From the NCBI RefSeq assembly GCF_000330505.1, contig NW_004440169.1:248001-312000 (forward strand): 64,000 bases of DNA, in the 5' to 3' direction. A program made the position numbers and the translations under genes. Of this stretch, positions 51,341 through 61,934 are shown piece by piece. The notes beneath the pieces are model-generated. The model had not been told where the DNA came from. It made no database searches and saw only the letters and a list, made by a program, of their open reading frames with translations. Within the stretch, counting starts at the first letter, position 1. Each line of letters starts with the position of its first letter. The stretch is from Entamoeba invadens IP1 (taxonomy: Eukaryota > Evosea > Mastigamoebida > Endamoebidae).

Positions 51341-51961
51341 TTACAAAAAAGAGTCCAAAGAGGTTTCTTTGAAAGAAGAGCTATTTAATAAAGCATTGGG
51401 TTGAGCTTCGAGGATGGAGGAGAGTTTCTTGTTAAGTTCGTCGCCTAAGAGTCTTATTGAGTTTGTTGTGATTGAACCTTTTTTTGAGTAAAGTGAGACG
51501 GAGCCTTCATAGCCGTCTATTGTCTCCGAAGAGATTTCGACGTAATAGCCGAACTCGAACAAAATGTCTTGTAAGAACCTCATCTCCTCCCGTCGCTTTG
51601 TCGGCTGTATTCTTCTCTTTGCAGTCTTCTGTGTAGTGTTACCAGTTTTGTACTCATGTTGTGCTTGTTCGTTTGAACGCGTTTGAATGAATTGAAGGAC
51701 GTCGATTGAGTCCAAATTGCTAAACACGATTTTTTTGATTTTAATGAATTGCTTTGTGAGGTGAGAAAGGCGATGTGGACGACCTATGGTTATTGTACAA
51801 TGACGTGCGAGAAGTGCTATATATATCGCTTGAAGGTCAGCTTGATAATTCATTGCATTAATCTGGCGGACTTTAAAACGAGGGATTTCGTCGTCGACAG
51901 TAGCAGACTTGTGTACTTCACTACTGAAGTGTATTGTGTTGCCCAGAGTCAGGCCAGACAT
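51341..51961 (-). CDS. Hypothetical protein
   Basis: The protein has 206 residues. The start is set at ATG 51961; the longer frame begins at GTG and would run across the TATA-like box. It has mixed alpha/beta composition with a basic middle (NTTQKTAKRRIQPTKRREEM, residues about 107-126), then FLQDILFEFGYYVEIS and GYEGSVSLYSKKGSI, ending in a Ser-rich tail. No signal peptide or membrane segment is seen. I do not recognise the family; a small nuclear or transcription-complex subunit is conceivable but unsupported. It converges with the MADS-box gene, with 128 bp between stops. Confidence 0.7.
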   Translation of the reverse strand: MSGLTLGNTIHFSSEVHKSATVDDEIPRFKVRQINAMNYQADLQAIYIALLARHCTITIGRPHRLSHLTKQFIKIKKIVFSNLDSIDVLQFIQTRSNEQAQHEYKTGNTTQKTAKRRIQPTKRREEMRFLQDILFEFGYYVEISSETIDGYEGSVSLYSKKGSITTNSIRLLGDELNKKLSSILEAQPNALLNSSSFKETSLDSFL

Positions 51962-51987
51962 CTCATTTAATAAAATGGAGTTGCCCC

Positions 51988-51995
51988 TTTTTATA
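51988..51995 (-). promoter_or_regulatory. TATA-like box
   Basis: TATAAAAA (minus strand, in CCTATAAAAAGGGG) lies 27-34 bases before the ATG at 51961. It is a close match to a canonical TATA box, and the spacing suits a short 5' untranslated region. Confidence 0.5.
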
Positions 51996-53778
51996 GGTTG
52001 TACGAGTAAAAGACACTCAAAAACCCTGTTCACTCCTCCTGTTTCTACCAGCTGCCCACTTGCACCCCCCTTTCATTGTATTTTTCTTTGTGTTTTTCAA
52101 TATTTTTTTGACGTTTTTCTTCCTTCCTGTTTTATCAATATTTTGTTGCTTCTTTTGATGCTATTCGGCAAGTCATGCCATGCCTTCTTTGGTATTCTCT
52201 CCATTTATTTATGTTCCATTATTGATTACTTTTTTGAATATATGTTTTTTCTGCAAGAACAGTGACGTGTTGACTAATTATTTATAAATGATATGCTATG
52301 GTGAATTTATCAAAGAGTCGAAGTGGATAGAGTCTTTTCTGGTCAAATGGAACCATTTTTGGGCTGCTGTTTTTTCAACCCTATTATTTGCAGTTCGATT
52401 GGAACTGAAAACATAAGACTCTAAAAAGGCACTCAGTTTTTTTTAAATTGTGAGCGGAGTTCGCGGTTTTTTATTTTGTTCTCACCAATGAAAAAATTCA
52501 ATTAAAAAAGCAAAATAAAAAAATGGGAAGAACAGTACAACGCAGTGGTTTATTGATAAAACACGGGAAATGATATGAAATGATTTGTTCAAATAATTAT
52601 CGATTATTTTCGAATGTTCAGAAACATTTTTCCTTAAATAAATCGAACAATCCTGTCGTTTTAGGCGTTTCTAACGTAATATAATACCATTTTGCGCTCA
52701 TCAAAACATTTTTAAAAACAAAAGTTTTTTACTAATACGACTCATTTCCCGATAATGTACAATAAATTAAGCCAATAAATATAAAACAGTCATTGGTATT
52801 TTTTTTTCTCATATAGTAAAAAGTGTAAATTTGGATGCCCCATTGGTTTTCCTGATATTTTACATAATTCTTTTATTAAAATAAAAGCATTTATTCTGAT
52901 AATAATTAATCAACTTCCCATTCTTAATCTTAGTAATCAAAGTCATTTTCCGTTTTTGTGTAATACACAAAGAAATAAAGTAGATAGATATTACATGATA
53001 TTCAAAAAAATACTATATTAAAATAGAATGGTTAAACGCGATTGAATTAGTCGATTTTTTTTCATTTCATGTTATGTTTTTTGGAATTTTTTCGTTTCAT
53101 TTTTTATTTGAGTTGATATTTAACTTCGCCTGCTAAAATTTGCCAAAGAGTACCAAAATAGAAGAAATCTACTAATTATTTAACTAATAAAATAAACAAA
53201 TTTACATAGTATTACCAATTTATAAAAAGTGCCTTTTATCTTGCAATTGTAGCTTTTTAGTATTTTGAGATTTTTTACTTTTTGTCTTGTTTACTATTAA
53301 TTATGATTATTTAATCATTATCTTTTGTACTTATAGGGCGTTATAACCCCCATTATTTCATGGTCTTGAGTTTAATTATTAAACCCAAATATTTAAGTAA
53401 TTTTTTTGAGATGTTCGCATGTGTATTATTATTTAAACCAAGATTTTGTTTAACTAAAAGGAATGATTAACCAGAAAATGGTGTTTGCTTTTTTGAACAA
53501 AAGATTTCAAGTTTTAAAGTGTTCAAATAGTTTCCCGTCTTTTTGAACAATAATACAAATAAAAATAATAATAAGTATATTAATGAATTATGATTCAAAT
53601 AACCAACTCATTTATATAATAAATTATAATAATATTTATTACATCTAAAACTATAGTTTAACATCATTTATTTAGTTAAAACAACTATTACATAATTATA
53701 TTCTTCTAATTAAAATAATAATATATTCAATGATATTTAATTAACAAATACCCCAGAGAACTCAAAAACGCACTTTAT
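51996..53778. other. Intergenic region
   Basis: About 1.8 kb. The first 270 bases are pyrimidine-rich on the plus strand and give a long but implausible Leu/Phe-rich frame. GTTCGATTGGAACTGA (52393-52408) repeats a sequence from the MADS-box intron. The rest is AT-rich and without ORFs. GAGAACTC (53755-53762) sits about 20 bases before the next gene. Confidence 0.4.
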
Positions 53779-54483
53779 ATGGTTTTCACATACGAAATCC
53801 GAGGAGACTATATAGTCTATGTTGGAATCGATAAATACGAGAATGAGGAATTGATCAAATGTGCACTTCCACAAGACATCTGGTTTCATGTTGACTCTGA
53901 GTCATCTGCCCACGTCTATTTGAGGCTCAAAGACAAGGACACATTAGACACAATACCCGAAGACACTCTTGAAGACTGTTGCCAGTTAGTCAAATCTCGA
54001 TCGATTAAAGGCTGCAAATTACACGACGTTGTGATAGTATACACCCCCGCGTCTAACTTAAAAAAGACAAATGGGATGGACGTTGGACAGGTTGGGTTCT
54101 TCAATGAGAAGCTCAGGAAGTATAAAAAGATAACAAAGGAAAATGTTGTTGTCAACCGAATTGAAAAAACAAAGAAGGAAAAAACACTGGAAGAGCATAA
54201 AAAGGATTGGACGGATTATCAGGCCGAACTTAAAAGGAAAAGAGCGAAGGAATATGAAGAAAAGGTTTGTTTGGTTGTATATTATATTAATAATAATATT
54301 TATATAAATAATACTAATATTATTATACATCTAGTCATATGTATTAATAAATAGAAGAAAAAGGAAATTGAAGACACAAGAAGGTCTAAAGAAGAACAAC
54401 GACTTTTGTCATATTCAGATGTCATGGTTAACGAGAACATGACCTCAAATGATCAAGTTGAAGACGAGGACGACTTTATGTGA
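53779..54483 (+). CDS. CCDC25: CCDC25 homologue (NFACT-R / DUF814 domain)
   Basis: There are two exons, 53779-54264 and 54355-54483, joined in phase 0, giving 204 residues (human CCDC25 has 208). The match is strong end to end: DKYENEELIKCALPQDIWFH, SSAHVYLRLK, LVKSRSIKGCKLHDVVIVYT, SNLKKTNGMDVGQVGF, then a Lys/Glu-rich coiled-coil and a C-terminus reading SYSDVMVNENMTSNDQ before an acidic DDFM end. The NFACT-R domain binds nucleic acid or ribosome-associated RNA in related proteins. CCDC25 itself has been linked to extracellular-DNA sensing in mammals, but here only the domain is certain. No signal peptide or membrane helix is seen. Confidence 0.95.
54265..54354 (+). other. Intron of the CCDC25 homologue (90 nt)
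   Basis: It begins GTTTGTTTGG and ends AATAG. Splicing joins ...AKEYEEK to KKKEIEDTRRSKEEQ in phase 0 and restores the conserved C-terminus. Confidence 0.93.
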
Positions 54484-55005
54484 TTGACCTTTTTGTTGGG
54501 TATGTTTTTCTTATAATTTGTCAATTTTTTTGAAAAAACATTGAAAAAGGTATAAAATAAAACATTTCAAATTTGTGTTGAGTTTGTTCTTTTTCATCAA
54601 TTACAATTACAAGAAAAGTTACAATCTGACAATTGTTATTATGTTGTGTAATAAAGAATTATAAGAATTGTTTTGTATACAAAGCAATTGATAATATGAA
54701 TTTAATTGATTGCAACTATTATTGTGTATAATGTAATTTTAAAAAGTTAAATTTTTCTATTGTTGATTTACATGAAAAAACAAGAAAAATAAAAACAAAA
54801 TAATGACAAATACAAAAAACTTTAACTTTTTTTGTTTAACTTTTTTAATAAAAAGTAATTAATATTATTTGATTAATTAGACATTTAATAAAATAAATCA
54901 AAAAATATAAAACAAAAAGTATAATCAAAAAAAAGATTGTAAAAGATGGAACGAAAGGATTGAAAAGGGAAAATAAAACATGGGATTTGCGTCTTACGAT
55001 ATCAA
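54484..55005. other. Intergenic region
   Basis: AT-rich, with nothing identifiable. An ATG at 54979 opens a 9-codon frame that overlaps the start of the next gene (ATGA overlap at 55006-55009). It would act as an upstream ORF if transcription starts before it. Confidence 0.4.
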
Positions 55006-55773
55006 ATGACAGACCCTATCGACGAAAATCTATTAGTACAGAAAGTGTCACAAGACTATGAGTGCCCAATATGTATGAGTGTACCACACCCCTCACATGG
55101 TTTGTTTTTGTACCTCCAGAGTGTGGTGGAAAACTGACAAATAGCCATTGAACACTCACAATGCGGAAAAATCTTTTGTGAGAAGTGTATCTTTGTGTGG
55201 TGGGAATTCCAACACAAATGTGTGTGCCCATATTGCAGAGGTGATTTCACTGATTTCCAAACAGTGAAGAAACACAGCAGAGCGCTGTACAACATTTTGA
55301 TGGAACAAAAATTCAGGTGCCCGGTTTCTGGATGTTCTGAAATTATTAGCTTCAACGAGTACATCAAACACATGAAAAAACACAACAACAATCTCGAGAC
55401 ACTTCCGGAGAGCGTAAGCGATAAGTGGACGACGGTATACCCCGAAGACCAGTCCACAGAAGAGATATTCGAAAAACCGTTTATTGTAAAATGGTTTAAC
55501 GAGAATAACCCATGGGAGCTCCTGATATTCCCCGATGGGCTGAACGAAAGCAACCGCGACGATATCGCAGTTTTTGTTGGGACAACAAACGACGTGCGTT
55601 CGCGCGCAGTCGTCTCGATCGAAATCAAACAAGGAGAGTTTTATCACAAGAAAATCGCGAAGCACAGCTTCTCCCCACAAACAGGAAGGCCTGGCTTTAT
55701 CCAGTTTTGCCCGAAGAATGGTATCAACTTCGGAAGACCTTTCTTGTTAGCCTTTAAGGCGACAACTTTTTAA
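55006..55773 (+). CDS. RING-finger TRAF-like protein with MATH-like C-terminus
   Basis: There are two exons, 55006-55099 and 55145-55773, with a split codon, giving 240 residues. Residues 18-62 form a RING-like finger (YECPICMSV...EHSQCGKIFCEKCI...CVCPYC). Possible ligands are Cys20, 23, 38, 43, 46, 59 and 62, but the usual CGH histidine is replaced by Lys (CGK); His35 could substitute. A second zinc-finger-like segment follows (FRCPVSGCSEIISFNEYIKH, with HMKKH). Residues about 140-240 resemble a TRAF/MATH beta-sandwich (NPWELLIFPDGLNESNRDDI..., IQFCPKNGINFGRPFLLAF). This is the order of TRAF-type E3 ligases. Substrate and activity are unknown. Confidence 0.8.
55100..55144 (+). other. Intron of the RING/TRAF-like gene (45 nt)
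   Basis: It begins GTTTGTTTTTG and ends AAATAG. It interrupts a codon after its first base (G|CC, Ala) inside the RING finger. Without removal the finger is broken. Confidence 0.88.
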
Positions 55774-55853
55774 TCTTTTTGTTCATACTTTATCTTCAAA
55801 CTGTTTTGTTAATTATTTCAAATATAAACATTAAAAAATATTTGTAACTAAAC

Positions 55854-55882
55854 ATAATAATAATAATAATAATAATAATATA
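55854..55882. repeat. ATA trinucleotide microsatellite
   Basis: An uninterrupted run of about nine ATA units lies about 40 bases upstream of the LRR gene. AATGAACA (55914-55921), a near GAAC element, sits between the run and the ATG. Confidence 0.9.
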
Positions 55883-55924
55883 TTTAACTATAATTGACTC
55901 AAAGCAGAAAAAAATGAACAAAAA

Positions 55925-58315
55925 ATGATGTTAAAAAATAAACTAACAAAAGCAATTGAAATGATTTTAAAAAAGAAAAAACTCGAACCTGCGGAGTGGA
56001 ACATTAACCTCGACCAATACTCAGAACCACAAAAAAGAGTAACTCTTGGGTTGGTAAACGTAAACATTGAGAAGTACTATTTGGCTTGTGTTATTCCATA
56101 CCTCGGCCATTGGAAGGACCTTCTTCACTTTGGGTTTGTGAACAAGAAGTGCTTTGATACTCTTCTGATGGTTCACATCAACCCACTTTTCCCACAACCT
56201 GAGCCAGAATATCAAAACGAAAACACGCCTATAATAATGATAGACCATACCACGGAAATTGTGGACTTGTTTTATGAGACTTTTCTCCTTCCAAACATCC
56301 AAACATTCAAAATCAAATCTTCTCAAATTAACGAGGCTGAGTCTCTTATGACGAAGTATGATCGAATTGAAGTTCTTCCGCAGGCTGTATCTTCTATTAA
56401 GTATGATTATATGGACTGCTCGACATATTGTACATTAAACAAAAACGCAACCAAAATAGTTGCCCTTGATTTTTTGAATTGCAAACCTGAATTGTTTCAG
56501 TTGGAATTGTTCACAAATTTGCAGCATTTGAGGAACATCCCGATAGATATGAGATATGGGATTTTCAACACATTGAAAATTCTCAAATTGGCGCATTTTG
56601 TATCAAAGGACGCCGACTGCTTTGACCAGATCTTATTTGAACGGAAAACTGACACAAGTTTTGAGAATTTGAAACTGAATTTGGAGGACATCAATTTTGA
56701 CAAGACGCGGGTCATTGTCACGTTAAACCAAATGGTCGAGTTCAACAAATTGCGAGAGGAATGCAAAAAGTTTGTCGCACGATTGAACGTGTCTGTGCGC
56801 GAACTGAACTTTGAGTCTATGGAAACCGAGAACTGCGTCATACAATTGAAGGGAGTCCGAGTCAGTCCGACTGATCTCGAGAGCAAGTTGTTTCAGACCT
56901 TTGTGGACAAGTATCTTCCTTTTGACGTGACGATAGACCCATTGTACCGGTGTAAAAAGTCACAATTTGACTTTTCGAATGCGGCAATATTGAAACACTT
57001 AGAACTGACAACTACGAAGGACGTGTTGCGATTTAACCTTCCGACTTTAATTGAAGACTTGCATATCCCAAGTTCAGTCTGTGTGTCGAATTTTGAGAAG
57101 TGTCATTTGACGAAACTCGAGATCACTGGAACCAATGTCTTTCCAAAGACGTTGCCAAAGAGTTTGAAGACGCTTGTGTTGGGCGAGAGTAATGCAATTT
57201 ATATCCGAAATTTTGAAGATTTAGAGATTGAGGAATTGAAAATGGAGATCTACAGTGACGACTACGATCTCCCAAAAACATTGAAACGATTTGCGTTGGT
57301 GGGAGTATACAGTGATTTGCCCAAATTGGGAGAGTTAAACTCGTTGACTGCGCTCACGATTATTGCTTGTATTAATAAACCCCTTCAGTTACCAAGTAAC
57401 TTAGTGAGTGCCAATTTGGATATTAGAACCAGTGAAAACATTGTATTTCCAACGTCTTTGAAATATTTGGACATTTTAGGAAAGCGGCCGGATGTTTGTC
57501 CGAATGTTGAAAGTTTGAAAATCTATGGGGAAAATACATCAAAAGTCGACTTTGTCAAGTTTTTTGCTCGGTGTAACAACTTAAAAATGTTGAAGATGAG
57601 TAACTGCGCGGCGGTGTATCAAAATCTTCCATCCACATTAATTGAACTCCATATCAACGAACGCAAGTTAAAGAGTGTTTCCATTGCCAATTTGACATCA
57701 TTAAAACGTCTCGAAATGTGTTTCAGTGACATTGGTGATATGAAACTGCCGACGACCATTCAAGTATTAGTGTTAGAGTATACTCTTGAGTTGGGAGTCG
57801 CTGGGGAAAAGTATTTTGAACATATGGATAACGTGGAGTGTTACATTGGAAAGGAGAGTTTTCGATTTACAAAGGAAAAGATGCGATTATGTCGAGTGAA
57901 TACCAAAGGATTATATTCAAAGTACACCACCCCGAACTTGGAAGGGGTATATAACTTTGGTAATGGGTTTGCAATTTTCTCATTTCGCTTCGAAGATGTT
58001 GGATATGATGACTCGACGTCTGATCAAGAACACGACCAAATGGAGCGCATCACAAGACGAAGAGCATTAATGGATCGCGATCCATACAGTGATTTTATTG
58101 TTGAAGAAGACAACAATGAAATGGCGAATGAAGACAATAGAGCAGTTCTCTTCCCTCAAAATACAAGACCAAATAATAGCACATTAGGTACAAATGCTTT
58201 ACTCTTCCAAAATAGTCCAATTGTCATAGAAAACAATGCCCAAGAGTCTATTCCTGACAATAACAACATTAAAAGTGGTCAAGGCAATCAAGACTCTCCC
58301 TTTGAAATTGATTGA
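55925..58315 (+). CDS. F-box-like / leucine-rich-repeat protein
   Basis: The 796-residue protein has an N-terminal F-box-like segment characteristic of Entamoeba LRR proteins (residues about 49-85: KYYLACVIPYLGHWKDLLHF, then GFVNKKCFDTLL). A long array of irregular leucine-rich repeats of 20-25 residues follows: FNLPTLIEDLHIPSS, LPKSLKTLVLGESN, LPKTLKRFALVGV, LPSNLVSANLDI, FPTSLKYLDILG, LPSTLIELHI and LPTTIQVLVLE. The repeated 'LP-x-x-L-x-x-L-x-L' unit is diagnostic. An acidic, Asn/Asp-rich tail ends the protein. It is predicted to act as a binding scaffold, perhaps a substrate receptor of an SCF ubiquitin ligase. It converges with a second such gene, with 48 bp between stops. Confidence 0.85.
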   Translation: MMLKNKLTKAIEMILKKKKLEPAEWNINLDQYSEPQKRVTLGLVNVNIEKYYLACVIPYLGHWKDLLHFGFVNKKCFDTLLMVHINPLFPQPEPEYQNENTPIIMIDHTTEIVDLFYETFLLPNIQTFKIKSSQINEAESLMTKYDRIEVLPQAVSSIKYDYMDCSTYCTLNKNATKIVALDFLNCKPELFQLELFTNLQHLRNIPIDMRYGIFNTLKILKLAHFVSKDADCFDQILFERKTDTSFENLKLNLEDINFDKTRVIVTLNQMVEFNKLREECKKFVARLNVSVRELNFESMETENCVIQLKGVRVSPTDLESKLFQTFVDKYLPFDVTIDPLYRCKKSQFDFSNAAILKHLELTTTKDVLRFNLPTLIEDLHIPSSVCVSNFEKCHLTKLEITGTNVFPKTLPKSLKTLVLGESNAIYIRNFEDLEIEELKMEIYSDDYDLPKTLKRFALVGVYSDLPKLGELNSLTALTIIACINKPLQLPSNLVSANLDIRTSENIVFPTSLKYLDILGKRPDVCPNVESLKIYGENTSKVDFVKFFARCNNLKMLKMSNCAAVYQNLPSTLIELHINERKLKSVSIANLTSLKRLEMCFSDIGDMKLPTTIQVLVLEYTLELGVAGEKYFEHMDNVECYIGKESFRFTKEKMRLCRVNTKGLYSKYTTPNLEGVYNFGNGFAIFSFRFEDVGYDDSTSDQEHDQMERITRRRALMDRDPYSDFIVEEDNNEMANEDNRAVLFPQNTRPNNSTLGTNALLFQNSPIVIENNAQESIPDNNNIKSGQGNQDSPFEID

Positions 58316-58363
58316 TTCTATAGAATTGAATAGAACATAAAATACTATACAAATGCATTCACA

Positions 58364-59908
58364 TTACAACAAGAATGAATCGACTACATTGAGATCATCC
58401 ACCCATCTAAAGTACATTTTCAACTGGTCGACAACGCTTTCCGTCTCACAATCTTCTTCCGCAAGTTCCATCGTGATTTTCATCTTTTTGACGCTCTTTG
58501 GGATCTTCAATTTCCCACAGTCAAACGGCTCGTCTTTGTTCACACAGATTTGTAAGTCGACCTCGCGCAGATTTTTCAATTTGACGATGTCAATTTCTTT
58601 AATAGAAGAAACACTCAACACTTCTAATGTAGTCGGAACAAATGACGCATTCAAACAATTTCCTTCTGCTATAAATAACTCTTTCAACCGTCTTGATTCT
58701 ATGATTTCATTACACTGAGCTACTTTTAACACCTCTAAACATGACGGAAGACTCAGCCCACACGGTAACGACCGTTTAATTACGACGTTTTTGATCTTCC
58801 GCGAGATCTGTGGGAAGTTCTTCCATTTAAATATCTTGAGGGTCTCCAACTCCAAAGTCATCAACTCTGGAGGCTTCCGACTTAAGTCCTCAATGACTAA
58901 TTCTTTCAAACAAGAAGGAAATTCTACCCTTTTCGGGAAGTCCCGTATGCGCAGTTTTTGGAGTGCTCTAAGAGTTTCTCTGCCATCAAATCGAATGTCT
59001 TTTGTCGGAAAGTCTAACACTAATTTAGTTGCACTGTGTGGGATGGTCAAAGGAATTTTCGCTGTATCAAAATTGATTTTACTCAGACTTGTCATTTCTT
59101 TAATAAATTCAGTTTGGCTTCCTGTGTACGAGTATGGAAGATATAATTCCATAAAAGCTTTGAAATCAAATGTTTTAGCTTTGGAATCTTCAAAAAAGTT
59201 ATTAAAGTGGGATGTTAAGACTATGATTTGAGTATCAAACTTCCCAAAATAGAAATTTGCGGCGTAAAGATGTGTATATTGCACACCAATCATTTCACGA
59301 ATCTCTTTTGACACGTCGGTAATCTCAGGGTGATTGACAACTATGTGAGCACCAGATTGCTTCAATTTCTCTAAGATTTTTGCGTTGAAAAATATTTTAG
59401 TTTTGTCCTCCTCTTCTAAACAAAACTCAACAAATTTAACGGTGCGCGGAAATTCTATGTTTTCCAATTTGGAGATCATTTCACTCGCCGGGTTCTCTTC
59501 GGGATTGACTAAATAGATATTTTCAAGTTTTGTGAAAAGTGAAATCTTTTCGAGAAAAAGTGAAACAGTTCCAAAAAATGTGACAATTTTATCGTGTGGA
59601 ATATTTTTCGGGAAAATGTCGCTCATTGGCACCGCGTTGATTGACGCAATCTCAAAATGAGAGAAGTCAAACGGCAAAAAATCTGAAGTGACATTTAAAA
59701 TTTCTATCTTTGGAAAAATCCGAAAAATTGATGAGATGATTTTTTCAAAATTTTTTTGTGTTTTCGGTTCCAGTTGAAATGGTGGATTTGTCCTCATCTC
59801 AACGATCAAACGAGATACCCTTTTCGACAAAACTATCATTCGGGAAAATGTCTTTAAGTCTAATGTATAACTTAAAATACTTCGTATTTGATGATCGGCC
59901 AATCTCAT
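58364..59908 (-). CDS. F-box-like / leucine-rich-repeat protein (second copy)
   Basis: The 514-residue protein has an N-terminus (HQIRSILSYTLDLKTFSRMI, then VLSKRVSRLIVE) that fits an F-box-like helix set. Leucine-rich repeats dominate the C-terminal half: IPHSATKLVLDF, FPSCLKELVIEDL, LPSCLEVLKVAQC, VPTTLEVLSVSS and IPKSVKKMKITM. The unit is the same 'P-x-x-L-x-x-L' type as in the convergent neighbour at 55925-58315, so the pair probably arose from inverted duplication and then diverged, the first being longer by about 280 residues. No signal peptide or membrane segment is seen. A scaffold or SCF adaptor role is inferred from the layout. Confidence 0.8.
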   Translation of the reverse strand: MRLADHQIRSILSYTLDLKTFSRMIVLSKRVSRLIVEMRTNPPFQLEPKTQKNFEKIISSIFRIFPKIEILNVTSDFLPFDFSHFEIASINAVPMSDIFPKNIPHDKIVTFFGTVSLFLEKISLFTKLENIYLVNPEENPASEMISKLENIEFPRTVKFVEFCLEEEDKTKIFFNAKILEKLKQSGAHIVVNHPEITDVSKEIREMIGVQYTHLYAANFYFGKFDTQIIVLTSHFNNFFEDSKAKTFDFKAFMELYLPYSYTGSQTEFIKEMTSLSKINFDTAKIPLTIPHSATKLVLDFPTKDIRFDGRETLRALQKLRIRDFPKRVEFPSCLKELVIEDLSRKPPELMTLELETLKIFKWKNFPQISRKIKNVVIKRSLPCGLSLPSCLEVLKVAQCNEIIESRRLKELFIAEGNCLNASFVPTTLEVLSVSSIKEIDIVKLKNLREVDLQICVNKDEPFDCGKLKIPKSVKKMKITMELAEEDCETESVVDQLKMYFRWVDDLNVVDSFLL

Positions 59909-60180
59909 TATTAAACATATCAGTTCTGTTAGGGTTACATTTGGGGTTTCACATTTTTTTATCTTTTTATTGGAAAAAAATATAAGTACTATTTTTTATT
60001 ATAATTAATTAAACCATTTTTGAATTTATAATAATTTATTTGTATTATTTTCCATATTAATAAAATAATACAATTATAATTTTTAAATGGTTTTTAATAA
60101 TAAATTAATAAAACCCAATATAATATGAAATATAGTTTGCATCTGATTGATTTACTAATAAAAAAAATTCATAAAGTAGT

Positions 60181-61934
60181 TTATTTTTTTTCTTCTTCTG
60201 GGATGAGAGGGACGGTTTCTCTAATTTCTGGGATATTATCAACAGTTTCTTTTACGTTTTGGTTTTCTCTAAACTTTCTGTCGACTTTTTCTCTATCAGT
60301 CTCGAGTTCGTTTGAGCTACCAAGAGCTGGGTCGATTTTGACAAGATCCTATATTATTAATATATATTATAATTAGATTACTATAATAGATAACAATTAT
60401 TATTATTATAAAAATAATAATATAATAATAATAATATTATTATATCAAAGAAATAGAAAGAACAAACTTTTTCGTTTCGTGGTTGACCGCCGAAATATTT
60501 TTTAAGGACTAATTCGTCGAACATTACAAACATTTTTCTAAAAGCTTTTTTCTTTCCAGGAGCAGATTCTTCCAGTTCAAGACTCTCTGTTGCTGTGATG
60601 TTTCTGACATTAAGTGGCTCAGCACCGCCCATTTTAATTTTCATTAATTTTAACAAGAAAGGTGTAGTCATCCCGATCACCACATTAGTGAACAAGACGA
60701 TCATATAAGTAGTATTTACGATAAGGGGGTTTCCCATTTGTAAAGCCAAAATGATAGCAATTGCCCCTCTTAATCCGGCATACCACAACATCAGTTGATG
60801 TCTCCAAGTGATTTTAGCCGCTTTCTTTCTGAAATTCATGAGGAAAGAAATGGGGAAGACGTTTAAAGCTCTTGAGAAGAAGCACAAAAACAAGACGTAA
60901 GGCATGAAGAGTGGATTCCAGTATTCTCCTTTCAAATTGTGTGGGTTGAACAACGTGACTCCGACGGAGATGAAAGTCAAAGTGTCTGACACAAACGCCA
61001 ACGTGCCGACTGATGTATAGAGGACTGGTCTTTGGTCTTCTGGAATTGAATACCAGTGGTGATGTGACATAATAGCTCCCGACACAAATATTGTCAAAAT
61101 GCCTGACACTCCAAGTAAATTCGACACGAAATACCCAATAAACGCCACACATAAAATCATTAATAAATTGAATGTTCCAGAGATGTGCATACTCTTCACT
61201 TTGTTAAAGATGAATGCAGAGAAGTATGAAACAAAAAGTCCTATAGCAAGGGACCCCACGACATTCAATAGAAATTCTCCTATGATGATTAAAAAGTCGA
61301 CAAAAGTGAATTGGTCCAATGAAGAGTCTAATGTATGAAACAAAACTATAGACACCGCATCATTCAAAACACTCTCTCCAAATACTAATGAGTACAATAA
61401 AGGATCTACATTTAATTCAAGAAACAAAGCTAATGTAGCTACTGGATCCGTCGCCCCTAATAAAGTCCCAAATTGAAGACTTTGTGACATATTCATATTA
61501 GTCACTCTGATATAATCCACATCTATAAAGGTATACGCGTATATCCCAAAGCCTATCAATAACGACGACAAGACACACCCACCAACTGCAAATGACAATA
61601 TAGGAACGATGTTCTTGAAAAAGTTCCGCTTTTTCATCGTAAACCCTGCATTAAAGATAATAAGTGGAAGAAGAAGGGTCTGGAAAATACTGGCAAAATT
61701 ATCGGAGTCTAATATGTACTCAACTCCACCGTAGTGAAGACCTAAAAGTACTAAACCAACTAAGATCCCAATAAAAAGTGACACAATCGATTCAGAAAAG
61801 ATGTGCAAAAATGGAACTATTCGAACAAAGATCATTGTAAGAAGTGTAAACAAAAAGATCGAACACACTAGAAGAGCAGCAACTTCAAATGTCTCCGTGT
61901 CCGTCTCTTCACTCACACTGGATATGGTCGACAT
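60181..61934 (-). CDS. Na+/H+ exchanger (NHE/NHX, CPA1 family)
   Basis: There are two exons on the minus strand, 61934-60468 and 60348-60181, joined in phase 0, giving 544 residues. About 12 membrane helices are seen. The hallmark LLLPLIIFNAGFTMKKRNFF (residues 87-106, amiloride/helix-4 region), GATDPVATLALF (160-171) and FGESVLNDAVSIVLF (185-199, the ND ion-binding pair) identify a CPA1 exchanger of the organellar NHX / NHE6-9 type. It swaps lumenal or external H+ for Na+ or K+ to set vesicle pH, and in Entamoeba plausibly serves endosomes or phagosomes. Exon 2 encodes a charged cytoplasmic tail (DLVKIDPALGSSNE...VPLIPEEEKK). Start ATG 61934 is followed by an acidic N-terminus before helix 1. 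Confidence 0.95.
60349..60467 (-). other. Intron of the Na+/H+ exchanger gene (119 nt)
   Basis: On the minus strand it begins GTTTGTTC and ends AATATAG, with an AT-rich body of ATA/ATT units. Splicing joins ...GGQPRNEK to DLVKIDPALGSSNELE in phase 0 and adds a 55-residue charged tail. Confidence 0.92.

Noticed and set aside
51909..52265. 118-codon Leu/Phe-rich frame on the plus strand
   Set aside because: It opens inside the antisense gene at 51341-51961 and runs through a pyrimidine-rich spacer. The apparent membrane helix follows from T-rich DNA, and no motif supports it.
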